From the NCBI GenBank assembly GCA_001839685.1, contig MLAK01000790.1, positions 1 through 62,590 on the forward strand: DNA of 62,590 nucleotides, read 5' to 3'. How positions within the stretch are numbered: position 1 is the stretch's first letter; each line of letters starts with the position of its first letter. The stretch is from Tritrichomonas foetus. Taxonomy: Eukaryota > Parabasalia > Tritrichomonadida > Tritrichomonadidae. Below the pieces are notes generated by a model. It had not been told where the DNA came from, did not search any database, and saw only the letters and a list, made by a program, of their open reading frames with translations. Positions 1 to 12,500 of this stretch are shown here, piece after piece. The translations under genes and the position numbers were made by a program.

Positions 1-42
<42 letters not shown>
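1..42. repeat. Poly-T tract at left edge
   Basis: An uninterrupted run of 42 T opens the window. Long homopolymers commonly end contigs, so this probably marks an assembly edge rather than a biological boundary. Confidence 0.9.
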
Positions 43-46
<4 letters not shown>

Positions 47-995
47 AATCTTGATTATGATAAATGCGAAACTGAAATTTTCTACCTGAACATACTATTT
101 TCTATTAAATAGTCATTTATGGAATTTACATAGTATAATCACAAATTTTGTCAGTTATTTTCTCAGTATCATTTTCATTGGAAAGGTAAGATTTAATCAT
201 ATACGATCGTATCTAAGATTATAGCATTTTTTGAAAGAAATGTTATTAAATAAATGTAAATAATTCGAAAAATCTTTGATATTCAGATCTGTCAATAATA
301 GGTGAACAATATCTAAATGTACATTTGATCATTCATTATGTACAATTTTTCATATAAAAACTACATTAAAATACTTTATAAATCACAATGATGTCCATAT
401 AGGTTTCATTATATGATCTGATTACAACTCATAAAAAATACGGGAAAAGGAGAAAAATGAGGGATGTTGAAATTGAATTGTGACATCATTAAATCACTTT
501 CACACTCAAATATCATGATGAAAAGATCGTGAATGGAAAATTATGACTAAACCATTCTATGGAAAAAATATCCCAAACAAATAATCATTTAGTTTAGGGA
601 TAAATTCTGACAGTTGGAAAGTTTCGTGCGAAAATTCGTTGAAGAATATATTATGAAATTAAGCAGAAAAGAAATCTTAATTGAACAACTCAAAAAGAGA
701 ATTGATTATTTAAAAACCAATAGAATATAGTGTTTATATATATATATATTCTATATGTGTTATTTTCATTATTTTATATGGTTTGTTATATATATATATA
801 TAAAGGATAATCGAAATGTTTTCTATTTTTGGATCTTTTTATATTAACTAAAAGGATGAAAATATCAAGGATTTACACATGTGTTTTATTATTATTATAT
901 TTTGCTTATATACTAGAAAATCGAAAATAACAAGACATTGACATTATTAAAGTTTTATTTATAATACAATAATAAACGAAATATGATTGACATTC
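43..995. other. Intergenic, AT-rich, no gene seen
   Basis: No convincing reading frame is present. Two short (TA)n runs lie near 738-752 and 788-803. A 25-codon frame near 653-730 begins MKLSRKEILI and is helical in character, but it is too short and isolated to call a gene. Confidence 0.6.
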
Positions 996-2096
996 TTAAA
1001 TTTCATTGATTTCTCTATCTTCACGTTCATCAATTTCAGAGCTTCCTCTGCTACTTTCTGATTTACTGTCATGATCATCTTCATACTTTGAGTCCATCGA
1101 AGAAGATGAAGAAGAAACAGTATCCAATTTCTTTTCTTTTTTCTTGTAAATTCCAACGAAAAGGGAGCCACATAAAATTAGAATACCTATGACATTTAAA
1201 GCAATTTCCCATGGTTTGAATCCATTCCATTCGTCAAGAATTGCTACTCCAACAATGAGACCGACAATTAATTGACCGAAAGGAACCAAGTTTGTACCAA
1301 ATACTCCAATAGTACGAATCAAGTACATCACACAAAACACAGCTACACCTGAAACCAAGGCTCCAATAACAACAGGCCACATCCATCCTATAGGTGGCGC
1401 ATTGTTAACTTGATCAGCAAAGCTTTTAGGCCCATCTGTAATTAATCCATAAATTGCTTCGAAGACGGTCGAAATTGCAAGCTGGAGGCAAACACTTAGT
1501 GATTCGTCAACATTTGGTGTCTTTAATTTAAAGAAAACTGGTGCAATACCAAAAGACGCCATAGCAAACAGCGTTAAAGTGTAGCCAAGCGCGACATATC
1601 CAACAGAGCCGCCTCCATCAGTTCCATGCAAAAATGATGGAATTGAAGAAAGAACGATACCTATTAAAGCAAGAGCTAGCGAAATGGCAACTTGGCAAGT
1701 GAAGCGTTCTTCGGGTATAAAAAAGTGAGATACAATTGCACCAAATAATGGAATGAATGGCTGGAAAATTTGAACAACTGATGATGCTACCCATCCCTGC
1801 GCAACCGCTGTTAAGCAATGAGGTATTGCCATGTTCAACAATCCACCGATTAAAATATTGACGACGGGCATCACACCTTGCGTAAAATGAAGTTTGATGA
1901 AATTTCGATACTCTTTTGAAAACGTGCATCGAATAACAACAACTAAAAACATTAAAAGACAACCAAATAACATTCTGAATGTTTGAAAAACGCCCGCAGA
2001 GAAATACTTCAGTCCTTGTGCAACTCCAGCGTATGAGGAGCCATAGAGGATCGCGTCTAATACGAAAATAAATGCCGTGGTTGGAGTGCACTTCAT
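996..2096 (-). CDS. EamA/DMT-family membrane transporter
   Basis: The product is about 366 residues with roughly ten hydrophobic segments, the architecture of the drug/metabolite transporter superfamily (two EamA repeats of about five helices each). The first helix starts just after KCTPTTAF, and the C-terminus is a cytosolic-type tail rich in Ser, Asp and Glu after a basic KKKEKK stretch. The frame extends upstream, but its most upstream codon there is TTG. The two usable ATGs are at 2096, which places helix 1 normally, and 2129, which adds a short hydrophobic leader; I prefer 2096. Family members export or import small metabolites or nucleotide sugars. The substrate cannot be read from sequence. 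Location, plasma membrane or an endomembrane, is unknown. Confidence 0.8.
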   Translation of the reverse strand: MKCTPTTAFIFVLDAILYGSSYAGVAQGLKYFSAGVFQTFRMLFGCLLMFLVVVIRCTFSKEYRNFIKLHFTQGVMPVVNILIGGLLNMAIPHCLTAVAQGWVASSVVQIFQPFIPLFGAIVSHFFIPEERFTCQVAISLALALIGIVLSSIPSFLHGTDGGGSVGYVALGYTLTLFAMASFGIAPVFFKLKTPNVDESLSVCLQLAISTVFEAIYGLITDGPKSFADQVNNAPPIGWMWPVVIGALVSGVAVFCVMYLIRTIGVFGTNLVPFGQLIVGLIVGVAILDEWNGFKPWEIALNVIGILILCGSLFVGIYKKKEKKLDTVSSSSSSMDSKYEDDHDSKSESSRGSSEIDEREDREINEI

Positions 2097-3500
2097 GATT
2101 CGACTAAATAAAAATATTGAAAAACTCATACTCAAAAATTGAATAGAATATTTCGAATATCTATCTCTTTTTCTATCATGATTCGACAAACAAATATTAA
2201 CAAATGGATCGCTCCTATCAAAATTTGAATTGAATATAAATCAATTTCGATATTTGGATACCTTATTCAAATATACTCAATTTATTTCACTGGACCAAAA
2301 CGATGAACATTGAAATGTTCTTGATATTCACAAAAAGTTCATTATTTTTAATTCAATTATAATGATTGTTCCTCTTTTAGTTTCTTTCGCTAAATAGTGC
2401 CATCCAACGAAGAAAACTTCCTTTGGAAATCCTGAATCAAAAGTTTTCTTATCAATATACTTTTTAGTATGATGATTTTTTCTTATACAACTTTTCTTAA
2501 CTGGATGTAAAAAATCAGTTTTCTGTTTGAATGAAAAAAACATGAAAGTGGAAAAATTGAAGGAAATCGATGGATAGACGAAAAAAATTGACAATGACAT
2601 TTATTGTAAAGTTATGAAAAGTAAAACTGATTTATCTCCGATATCGTTTATTAATCGAAAAAAGGTGAAACAAATTCACCTAACTTATTTTACAATGTTT
2701 TCAATTGGTGGAAGTTGAGTCATTTGCTCCAATTCATGATGTTTTTTGATTCTGAACAAAATACTAACTCGGTAAAAATATGCCGTGAAATTTGCTCTGA
2801 TAGAAAACTGTGCTTGTTTTTGATAGGACGATAGGTGTTGAGTAATCGAGCATTAACTTGTCTACATAACTCAATTCGACGTGCAAAAACTAGATTATTG
2901 ATTATATCTATTTCAATGTCTTCAAATTTAGCGCTGAATTCATAATCTAAGTCTGATTTGATGCTCAGTATTGTTTTGGGACAAATTGCGATATTTAAAC
3001 TGGATTGTATTTTTGTGGCAAAGTTGGAATTTGAAATATATGGGTTTAGTAATGTATTTTCATCGATGGAGCTATTAAAATCATTATTGCTTTTTTTGGC
3101 TATCCTCGACAAACTTTCAGATAATTTCTTGTTAAAACAGCATGAATTCGATCTGACCCAACATGTAGTATGGTTTTATTTTTTATAATATAAATCCTTG
3201 AGTGTGTATTTGAGGAATTTGGAATAATTCACAAAGTTTGTTCGAACTAGATTTTTTACAAGTTTCTATTTTTGTGAATTTTAAATAAAAATGTGGTTGA
3301 AAAAATTGACAACATTATTTCTTTTGAAATTGGGATTTGCAGAAATCGTTAAGTTAGGCCAATATATTAACCTTAAGATGCGCTTTATAAACTATTCAAT
3401 TTTCTAAAATCTTAGTGTGAAGGGTTTGATAAATCTCATAGAAAATATTCATTAAGTTGTCTCAATAATTTTTTTTTGAATGATATGGTCTTGAATTTTG
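2097..3500. other. Intergenic between transporter and Midasin
   Basis: About 1.4 kb with no ATG-initiated gene that I can support. It includes the ATG-less frame described separately at 2720-3112. The divergent genes on either side presumably take their promoters from its two ends. Confidence 0.55.
2720..3112 (-). pseudogene. ATG-less open frame, possible gene remnant
   Basis: About 130 codons are open and give a charged, protein-like sequence with a probable helix around the residues FARRIELCRQVNARLL. The first available start-like codon is TTG. The frame stays open upstream to a TAA without any ATG, and the only Met lies near the C-terminus. I recognise no family. It may be the tail of a decayed gene or chance openness in AT-rich DNA. 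Confidence 0.25.
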
Positions 3501-6500
3501 ATGTGGTCTTCACGCGTCGAGCAGCTTGTCAAAGAGATTCCAGGTCCATTTGACAGTTTACTTGACGAAAATGACCCGGATATTATTTTCCAAACACTGA
3601 AAAACAATTTAATTAATCCCGAATACTGGGAGAAAATTACGATAATATTTTCTCCAATAATTTTGCACCTCGTCTCGGAAATTCTTTTAGATTCGATATC
3701 TACATCATCTGATGATTTGCCAATCGTTTATTTACTTTCAAATTTAATTCCATCATTTTCATCAATCGAACCTTTGATACATTTTTATTTCGCCTATCGT
3801 CCACCTGAACTTTCTCAACAAATATCAAACGTCATTTATCTACGATCAATTTTTAGAATTCGAAAAATTCTTGGAAATTCTTTTGAAATTAAACTCTCTC
3901 CATTTTTAGCACTCCTCAACGAAAATTTAAATGAAGATGCTGCTTTCTACTGTTCAGTAATCGTCTCAATCGTTCAAAATTCAACGGAAGATGAATCATT
4001 GAATTTAATTAACCAGAAATGCTCGCCAGATAATGCAACTCGTTATTTCCTTGAAGAAAATGATTTTATGGAAAAGAAGCTTGAATTTGAAAATTATGGG
4101 CCAATGTCATATAATTGCCGATATGCGACTTCAATTGAAGGAATTCCATTTTTAAGATCATTATCATCTGCAAATTATTCTTCGAATCCAACGACATCAC
4201 CTTTTGCCAGATCACTTGCTTTAGCATTATTAACGAATAAGCCTGTCCTTGTAGTTGGTCCTGCAGGAAGTGGAAAAACTACATTAATACAACAATTAGC
4301 AAGTATTGCTGGTGCTGAAATCACGTCACTTCATCTTGGATCTGCAGTTGATGCTAAATCTTTACTTGGTGGTTACATTTGTGGAGAAATTCCAGGTGAA
4401 TTTCGTTGGCTTGATGGACCACTTACGTCAGCTGTTCGTACGAATGAAAGATGGATTGTTTTAGAACAAATTGAAGAAGCTTCAGCTGAAGTTTTGGCAC
4501 TTTTAGCACCACTTTTGAGTGAAAGAAAACTTTTTGTTCCAGGGAGATCTGAAACAATCCAAGCTGGATATAACATTCGTGTTTTTGCCACCGCTGTTCA
4601 ACCTCTTGAATCTTCCCTTTGGACAAAAATCCAAGTTGATTTTCTTGAAAAGGAAGAACTCAAGGAAGCGCTTGTCAATTCACATCCAAACATTTCTGTC
4701 ATTATTGATCGTGTTTTAGAATCATGGGAAGCCTGCAATTTATCATATCATGAATTATTTAGATGTTGCAGACGTTTAGAAACATTTCCAATTAATAATA
4801 ATGGTGTTTCTGATGAAGTTTATCACGCAATGTATCAGACTGTTGTTGATACCTTTACTTCACATTTACCTAACTTTGAGAAAAGAATGGATATTGCCAA
4901 AGAAATTGCATCTTGTTGGACTCTTCATCCATCTGAAGCAGAAGCTTATTTAATGAATAAAAAACCACAACTTGTTCTAAGTCCATTCAGAATTGGACCA
5001 ATTGAACTCCCATTTCTAGGATCACCTGAACCAGTTGATGATTTTGCTCCAACATTTACTGCACTTCATCATATGGAATCTGTTGCACGTGCCATTTCAA
5101 TGAATGAACCAGTTTTACTTGTTGGTGAAACAGGAACTGGTAAAACTACACTTGTTCAATTTATTGCATCAAAAATCGGTGCTGATCTGAAAGTTATTAA
5201 TATGCACCATCAAAGTGATACTTTAGATATTTTAGGTGGCTTCAAACCTGTTGATTTATCAAAATTACTCGATCCGATTCATGATCGATTCAAAAATGCT
5301 TTTAAGAAAACAATGTCGCAGAAAAGCAATGCCAACTTTTTAAGGGATACTGATACTGCTTTTGGTACAAAACAATGGGAAAGATTCCTTAAAAGTGTTG
5401 CTGGTGTAGCAAACAAAATAATTAAAGGTCGTCAGGACCTTGCTGATGAATTAAAGAGCGAATGGCTTTCTTTACAGAAAGCAGCGCTAGGATTTTTAAG
5501 TCGGCCGGAATTTTTGCAACGTGATTTCGCATTTTCCTTTGTTGAAGGTCAGTTAGCAACAGCTTATCGAACAGGACAATGGATTTTATTGGATGAAGTT
5601 AACTTGGCACCACCTGAAACCTTATTAGCACTTGCTCCAATTATTGATGGCCATCTTGAATTGCCAAATGGAGAAGTTGTTGAAAAACATCCAAATTTCA
5701 GGTTGATTTGTTGTATGAATCCAGCAACAGATGTTGGAAAAGTTAATTTACCCGAAACACTTAAACATAAATTTGTTTCGATCTTTTCAGATGAAACAAG
5801 TAGCGAAAATGATATTATTCTCATTCTTACACAAAGAAACGTAAACTTTAAATATCATAAAGTCATATTTGACTTTTATTCAAAAGCTCGTGAAATGAGC
5901 AAATCAGTATTAGTTGACGGTGGTGGTCAAAGAATTATTTATTCATTGAGAGCATTAACTCGTGCAATCTTGTATATGAATAAAGCAGAGCCCTTTTTCA
6001 AAGCTCATCGTGCTTGCTATGATGCTCTTATGCTTTCATTTGTATCACCACTTTCTCCAGAGTCTGCAGAAAGACTCATTGCGGTATTAAATTCTATGAT
6101 TGAGCCAAAATTCGAAGATATTCCAAAAGAAATTCAAACAAATAATGAATTCATTGCAGTTGAAGGATTTTATATTAAAAAAGGACCCGAGGAAATTAAA
6201 GAAAGACCAGATTTTATTTTAACTCCAGCTGCCAAGAATTATTTAAGATTACTCGCACAAGCCGTTTTCTTAAAATCCTCTCCAGTTCTTTTACAAGGTC
6301 CAACTTCATCAGGAAAAACGACGATTGTAAAATATCTAGCAGATATCACTGGTCATAAATTTGTTAGAATTAATAACCATGAACATACAGACATGTCTGA
6401 ATATATTGGTGGATATGCCACAAATGAAAATGGAAAATTCGAATTTATTGATGGCGCTCTTGTTCGTGCAGTTCAGGATGGTGCATGGGTTGTTCTTGAT

Positions 6501-9500
6501 GAATTAAACTTGGCACCATCAGATGTTCTTGAAGCTTTAAATAGACTTCTTGATCAGAATAATCAATTAGTTGTTGCTGAAACCCAAACTACATATAATC
6601 CAGCGCCATCTTTTATGTTATTTGCAACACAAAATCCACCAGGTGCTTACGGTGGAAGAAAACAATTGTCTAGAGCTTTTAGAGGAAGATTTGTTGAAAT
6701 TCATGTTGATGAAATTCCACCAAAAGAATTAACAACAATTATTAAAGAAAGATGTCATTTAGCAGATTCAATTGCCAATACAATGGTCAATATTTTCATT
6801 TCATTAAGACTTCAACGTCAATTTTCACAAATTTTTGCTGGAAAACATTCATTTTTAACAGTTAGAGACCTACTTAGATGGTCTTTCCGAGAACCAGATA
6901 ACTGGAAGAGCGTTGTAAATGAAGGTTTTGCATTACTTGGAGAGCGTTTAAGAACATTAGAAGAAAGAGAAATCGTTCGATCAACAATCTTAAAATTCGC
7001 TGGTAAGCATGCATCAATTGATGATGTTTATACTTTTGATATATTACGAGAAACAGTTTTAGAAAAATATGGAAAAGATATTTCTACAATTAATATTGTC
7101 TGGACATCTGGAATGATTCGATCAGTAAGTCTACTTTTGAAATGTATTGAAAGAGGCGAGCCATCCTTCCTTGTTGGTGAAACAGGTACTGGTAAAACAA
7201 CAGCTGTTCAAATTATTTCATTGATTTTAGAAAGAAATCTTAGAATTCTCAACTGCCATCAGCATACAGAAACATCTGATTTCATTGGTGCCATGAGACC
7301 ATCAACAGAAAAAGATGGAAAATTATTTGAATGGAAAAATGGTTCACTTTATGAAGCAATGCGTGATGGTGAAATTTTCTTAATGGATGAAATATCTCTT
7401 GCACAAGATTCAGCCCTGGAAAGATTAAATTCTGTTCTTGAACCAGAAAGAACTCTTGCGATTGCAGAAAAACCAGAATATGAAATTCTCAAAGCAAATC
7501 CAAACTTTGTTTTTATTGCAACAATGAATCCTGGTGGTGATTATGGGAAAAGAGAACTTTCAGCTTCTCTTAGAAACAGATTTACAGAAATATGGGTACC
7601 TTCAATTGAAAGTGATACAGATTTACTTGAGATTCTTGGTGCAAACTCAACTCAAGAAAGCACAAAGAACAATGGTAAAATGTTTCTGGATTTTGTTCGC
7701 AGGTTCACAAAATTATCAAAAACGCTTGTCAATATTTCATTGAGAGATATTTTACAATGGATTAGATTTGTTGATCTTCGTGTTAGTCAAGGCTATAATT
7801 TCTTAAATTCTTATATTCAAGGTGCATTTATGGTTTTCATTGACTGTGTTCCAACCACATTAAGAGGTGACTGTATATCTATTCTTAAAGAGCAAGTTGG
7901 TGAGGATGTGATTAGTGAATTTTCACATACTGTTGAAATCAAAGATAATTCAATGTGGGTTGGCGACTTTTTGCTTCCTAAAAATCCCAACCAAGAATTA
8001 TCACAGAATAGTTTCGTCTTTGATGCTCCAACAACTTCAATGAATTTATTAAGAGTTGGTAGAGCACTTCAGATGCCTTTGCCAATTCTTATTGAAGGTC
8101 CACCAGGCGTTGGAAAAACATCTCTTGTGAATTCACTTGGTCAAGCTCTTGGTTATAATGTTGTTAGAATCAATTTAAGTGAGCATACAGAAATGCTCGA
8201 TCTTGTAGGTAGTGAACTTCCAGTTGAAAACGCAGATGGTGGTAGTTTTGCATGGAGAGATGGTGCTTTCTTAACAGCCCTTAAAAATGGTGATTGGGTT
8301 ATCCTTGATGAACTTAACTTAGCATCACAATCAGTTCTTGAAGGTCTAAACTCATGTTTGGATCATCGTGCAACTTTATTTGTACCAGAACTTAATCAAG
8401 AATTCAAATGTCATCCACTTTTCCGTATTTTTGGTTGTCAAAACCCAGCAGGTGCTGGGCATGGAAGAAAGAGTTTGCCACGTTCATTTTTGAATAGATT
8501 CACCAAAGTTTATGTTGATGAATTGTGTGCTGAAGACTTCAAATACATTGTTGAACACTCCTACCAAACTATTGATGAAGAGAGTCGCATGAAGATGATT
8601 GATTTTATTGCTGAACTTAACAAATTAAATCTTGATTTCGAATTTAACCTCAGAGATGTCTTTAGACTCTGCGAAATGATAAGCAAAGGAATTTCACTTC
8701 ATAAAGCTTTAATATTACTTTTCGTTCAACGTCTTAGAACACCAAAAATTCGAAATACTGTCTTATCAAAGTTATTTGGTATTTTTGGTGAATTTAATCC
8801 AAATCCAAGACCTTATTTGATTTCCAAGAATTCAATCAGAATTGGAGATTTAATTGTTGATCGATCAAATGCATCATTTGCTTCAAATGAACTAGTAATT
8901 CATCCAGCAATGCTTCCTCCACTTGAAGCTATTCTTGCTTGTTCAGTGATGAATTGGCCTGGATTAATTGTTGGATCAACTGCTACATCAAAATCATCAT
9001 TAGTTAGGATTGCAGCACATATTGCAGGAAGAAAACTTGTTGAATTCTCAATGAATAACTCAGTTGACACCACTGAGCTTCTTGGTGGTTTTGAACAAAT
9101 GGATAATCATCGCTGCTTTGAACAACTTCGTGCAAAAATTCATCCACCTGATGTTGAATCACTTCGATGTTTAGAATCAGTTCAAGAACCAAGTGATTTA
9201 TATAATTTAATCAAACAAAATGAAGAAATGTTCCCGCCTGAAATTGTGAAAGAAGCTGAAGATTTAATGAAACGAAAAGCTGATCCCGGAAGATTTGAAT
9301 GGGTTGATGGCCTTTTACTTCAAGCAATGAGAAATGGATGGTGGATTATAATAGATAATGCAAACCTTTGCCCACCTGCTGTTTTAGATCGTCTTAATCC
9401 ACTTTGTGAACCTGGTGGTTATCTTTCATTGAACGAAAGAGGTATTGTTGATGATGATATTGAGACTATTATTCCACATGAAAACTTTAGATTATTCATG

Positions 9501-12500
9501 ACTGTTGACCCTCATTTTGGTGAGGTATCAAGAGCCATGAGAAACAGATCAATTGAAATTTATCTTCCTTCATATTTGGAAAGACGTGAAGATAAACTAT
9601 TAATTGAAGAATGTAGAGCTCTTTGTGGTGATCATGGTGAAGAATTTTATGAATTAATGCAACAATGTGAACACCAAGAATTGATGCATCTTTCTGCATG
9701 GAATATGATGGCATTCCACAACTTTAAAGAACAAACAATTGTTGCACAACTTGGACCAGATGCAGTTCATTTCAATATTGTTAAATGCCAACTTACAAAC
9801 AAGCAGAATTCAATGACACGTTCAAACTCATCAGTAATGATGTTTTCTTCGAGAAATTCTATTACATCACCATTTAGATTCACCCCACTAACGTATACAT
9901 CAGTTATTTCTGCTTTAAATGATGCTATTTACTTTTCAGAAAAGGGAACAAATCGTGCATCTATTCGATATTATTTGGGGCAAAGTAGATCAACTGATTT
10001 TGATGCACGAATGATCGTTGCTGAGAAATATCCAGAAGCTCTTAAAGCAATTAGGCTTCTTCAAACATCTGATTTGCTTCAGTTTGTTGAAGATTTGCCT
10101 TTAGATCCTCTTCTTTGGCCAAAAACAGAGAAAACATTAACATTTTTAGCCCATTTGTCATTATTACTTTTAGATCTTTCACCAAAAGATGTTATTGATG
10201 TTGAATCAATTGATCTTCGACTTGCACTTTCTTCAATGATTCCACAATTTTACTCGGATCTTATTGATCAAATTAAATTTGCTATTCAAACGAATTCAAT
10301 TTCCTTTAATTCTTTAATTATTTTGAAAGCAATTGACCTATTCAATAAAAGACCGAATGATTCACTTCCACTCTTTAGATTCCTTAGAGCAATGCTTAAG
10401 AATTCTGGGCTAACAGTTGATGTTGGTCCAATTACAGCTTTATTATGTCCAAATAACTCACTTGAGGCGAAGAAATTTAGGAGGAATCTTGGTGAACCAT
10501 TCTCCTTCAAGTTTGAGAATGCTTTCATTCTTTGGCAGAAAATTAATGAACACTGGAAACGAGTATTTAATGAATCACCGACTTCTTATGTTGCACAAGC
10601 ACCACAAATTGAAGCAATGCTTGAAACTTTAATTATTGAGCAAACAGTTTCAGAAGTTGTTGAAAAAATCTTTGAAGATCTTGCAAAAATTGAATTAACC
10701 AAAGAACTTTCAATTAGTTTTGTTGATCGAGTAGAACTTGATGATTTCCAAGTTCGTGAAGAATACAAAATTGTTAATTTATCAACATCCTATCCATGCG
10801 AATTATTACAAGATCTTTCAATTCGTGCTTTTGTTTATTCAATTATTTGTGCTGTTTCTCAAAACACAGAAATTCCTATACCACCTGACTTTATGATTCC
10901 ACTGGATATTGTAGCATTCGTTAAAAGCTATAATAAGACGAAGAATACAAGTGATTTATTATTCGCTTTATGTGAATTAATTCTTCATATTAATAAAGAA
11001 GTCGCAGTTGGTCCTTCTTATCAAACAATTTTAACAATTCTTGAAAGAAGAGCCACACTTCTTCAATCAGCCCACTCTGTTCAATTAAACAAAGATTTAT
11101 ATAAACTTCTTCGAGCAATTCCATCAGTTGATTTACAGTCAGTGAAATCATATTTGGCGGATGTATTCAATCTTGAATGTGGAAAATTGAATATAAATCC
11201 AATTAGTCTAAATGATTTCAAAAAGAATTTGCTCGAATTTGCTAAATCCAAATGGCAAAGAATTGCATCGCTTTCAGAAGTTGATGATTCATATTATCAT
11301 ATGATTATTTGTCAACTTTCACAAATATTAATGAAAGAATTATCCGAAGATGAACAAGTTATCAAAGAAATTTTATATTCGAAGACTGGAAATAATTTAT
11401 GTGATGCAATTACAGTCTATAATGAAGAATCAAGCATTCTTAAAGGAATTCATGATAAATCAATCACCAAATCGAAATATAGAGGAGACAGTACTGCTCA
11501 ATTCTCTAAACTTCGCTCAATTGTCAATCGTATAACTTTATCAGATACATCAGAATTTGCAAAATCACTTGATGAATCAGGAACTGTATTATTATTGGAC
11601 TTTCCATTATATCGGGATATTACAGTTCCAATTGCTACATCAATGCGTCAAATTTCACTTGCAATTGATTATAACGAACCACCCGTTTACCAATATATGC
11701 CATTTCCATTCACTTCAGAATCCTTACTTCCAACATTGTTTATGTCCAATCAAACTAATTGGTCACTCACATTTTCATTAATTGGAAGAACTGGAATAAT
11801 TCATCCACCGATTGGAGGATTCCAAATTCCACGTACAAATCCAGAATTCCACACAATTTCCGAAGAAGAAAAAGTTGAAAGACAAATCGAAGAACTTTTC
11901 AATAAACAAAAGAAGAGTGAATTAAATATCTATGCAAATCACTTTGTTGATTCTGTTTTGAAACCAGACTCGCTTCCAACTGAGAAGCTCCTTAAAATGA
12001 CTTTCAAGCAGCTCAAAAAGTTTGAAATTGAAAAACCTTCTATTGAAACCGATTCTGAATTTTTACCACTCTTGTTATATACTATGACCAAAAGGCATAA
12101 CAGTGCATCACAAACTGGACCGATTAATATATATCAGAAATCATCAACAGAAGATATCGATGAACTTTTGAAGATTGTTCGAATTGTTCTTAAATGTGTT
12201 GACTCACTTTGGGAAAGATATCCGAATCATGATACACTTAGACAAATTGCCAAATCTGCTGACCAAATCCTTGGTCAAGAAATTGATGCACCACTTGTTA
12301 ATTTCCTTGATGGACTTGAAATTATGATGTCGCATATTCGTGATTGGCAACACAAAGATCGCGACTTTGGTGAAGTTTTGCATCCAATGGTTAACTTAGC
12401 CAACAAATTCCTTAAGATGAGATTAGAATCATGGAAACAGATCTTTGAAACGCGAAGAAAAGTGCTTCAAGAGAATATTGGAAAAGAATTCTATATGTTA

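Noticed and set aside
2328..2600. 90-codon reverse-strand frame
   Set aside because: Phe/Lys-rich composition with no domain; typical of chance openness in AT-rich DNA.
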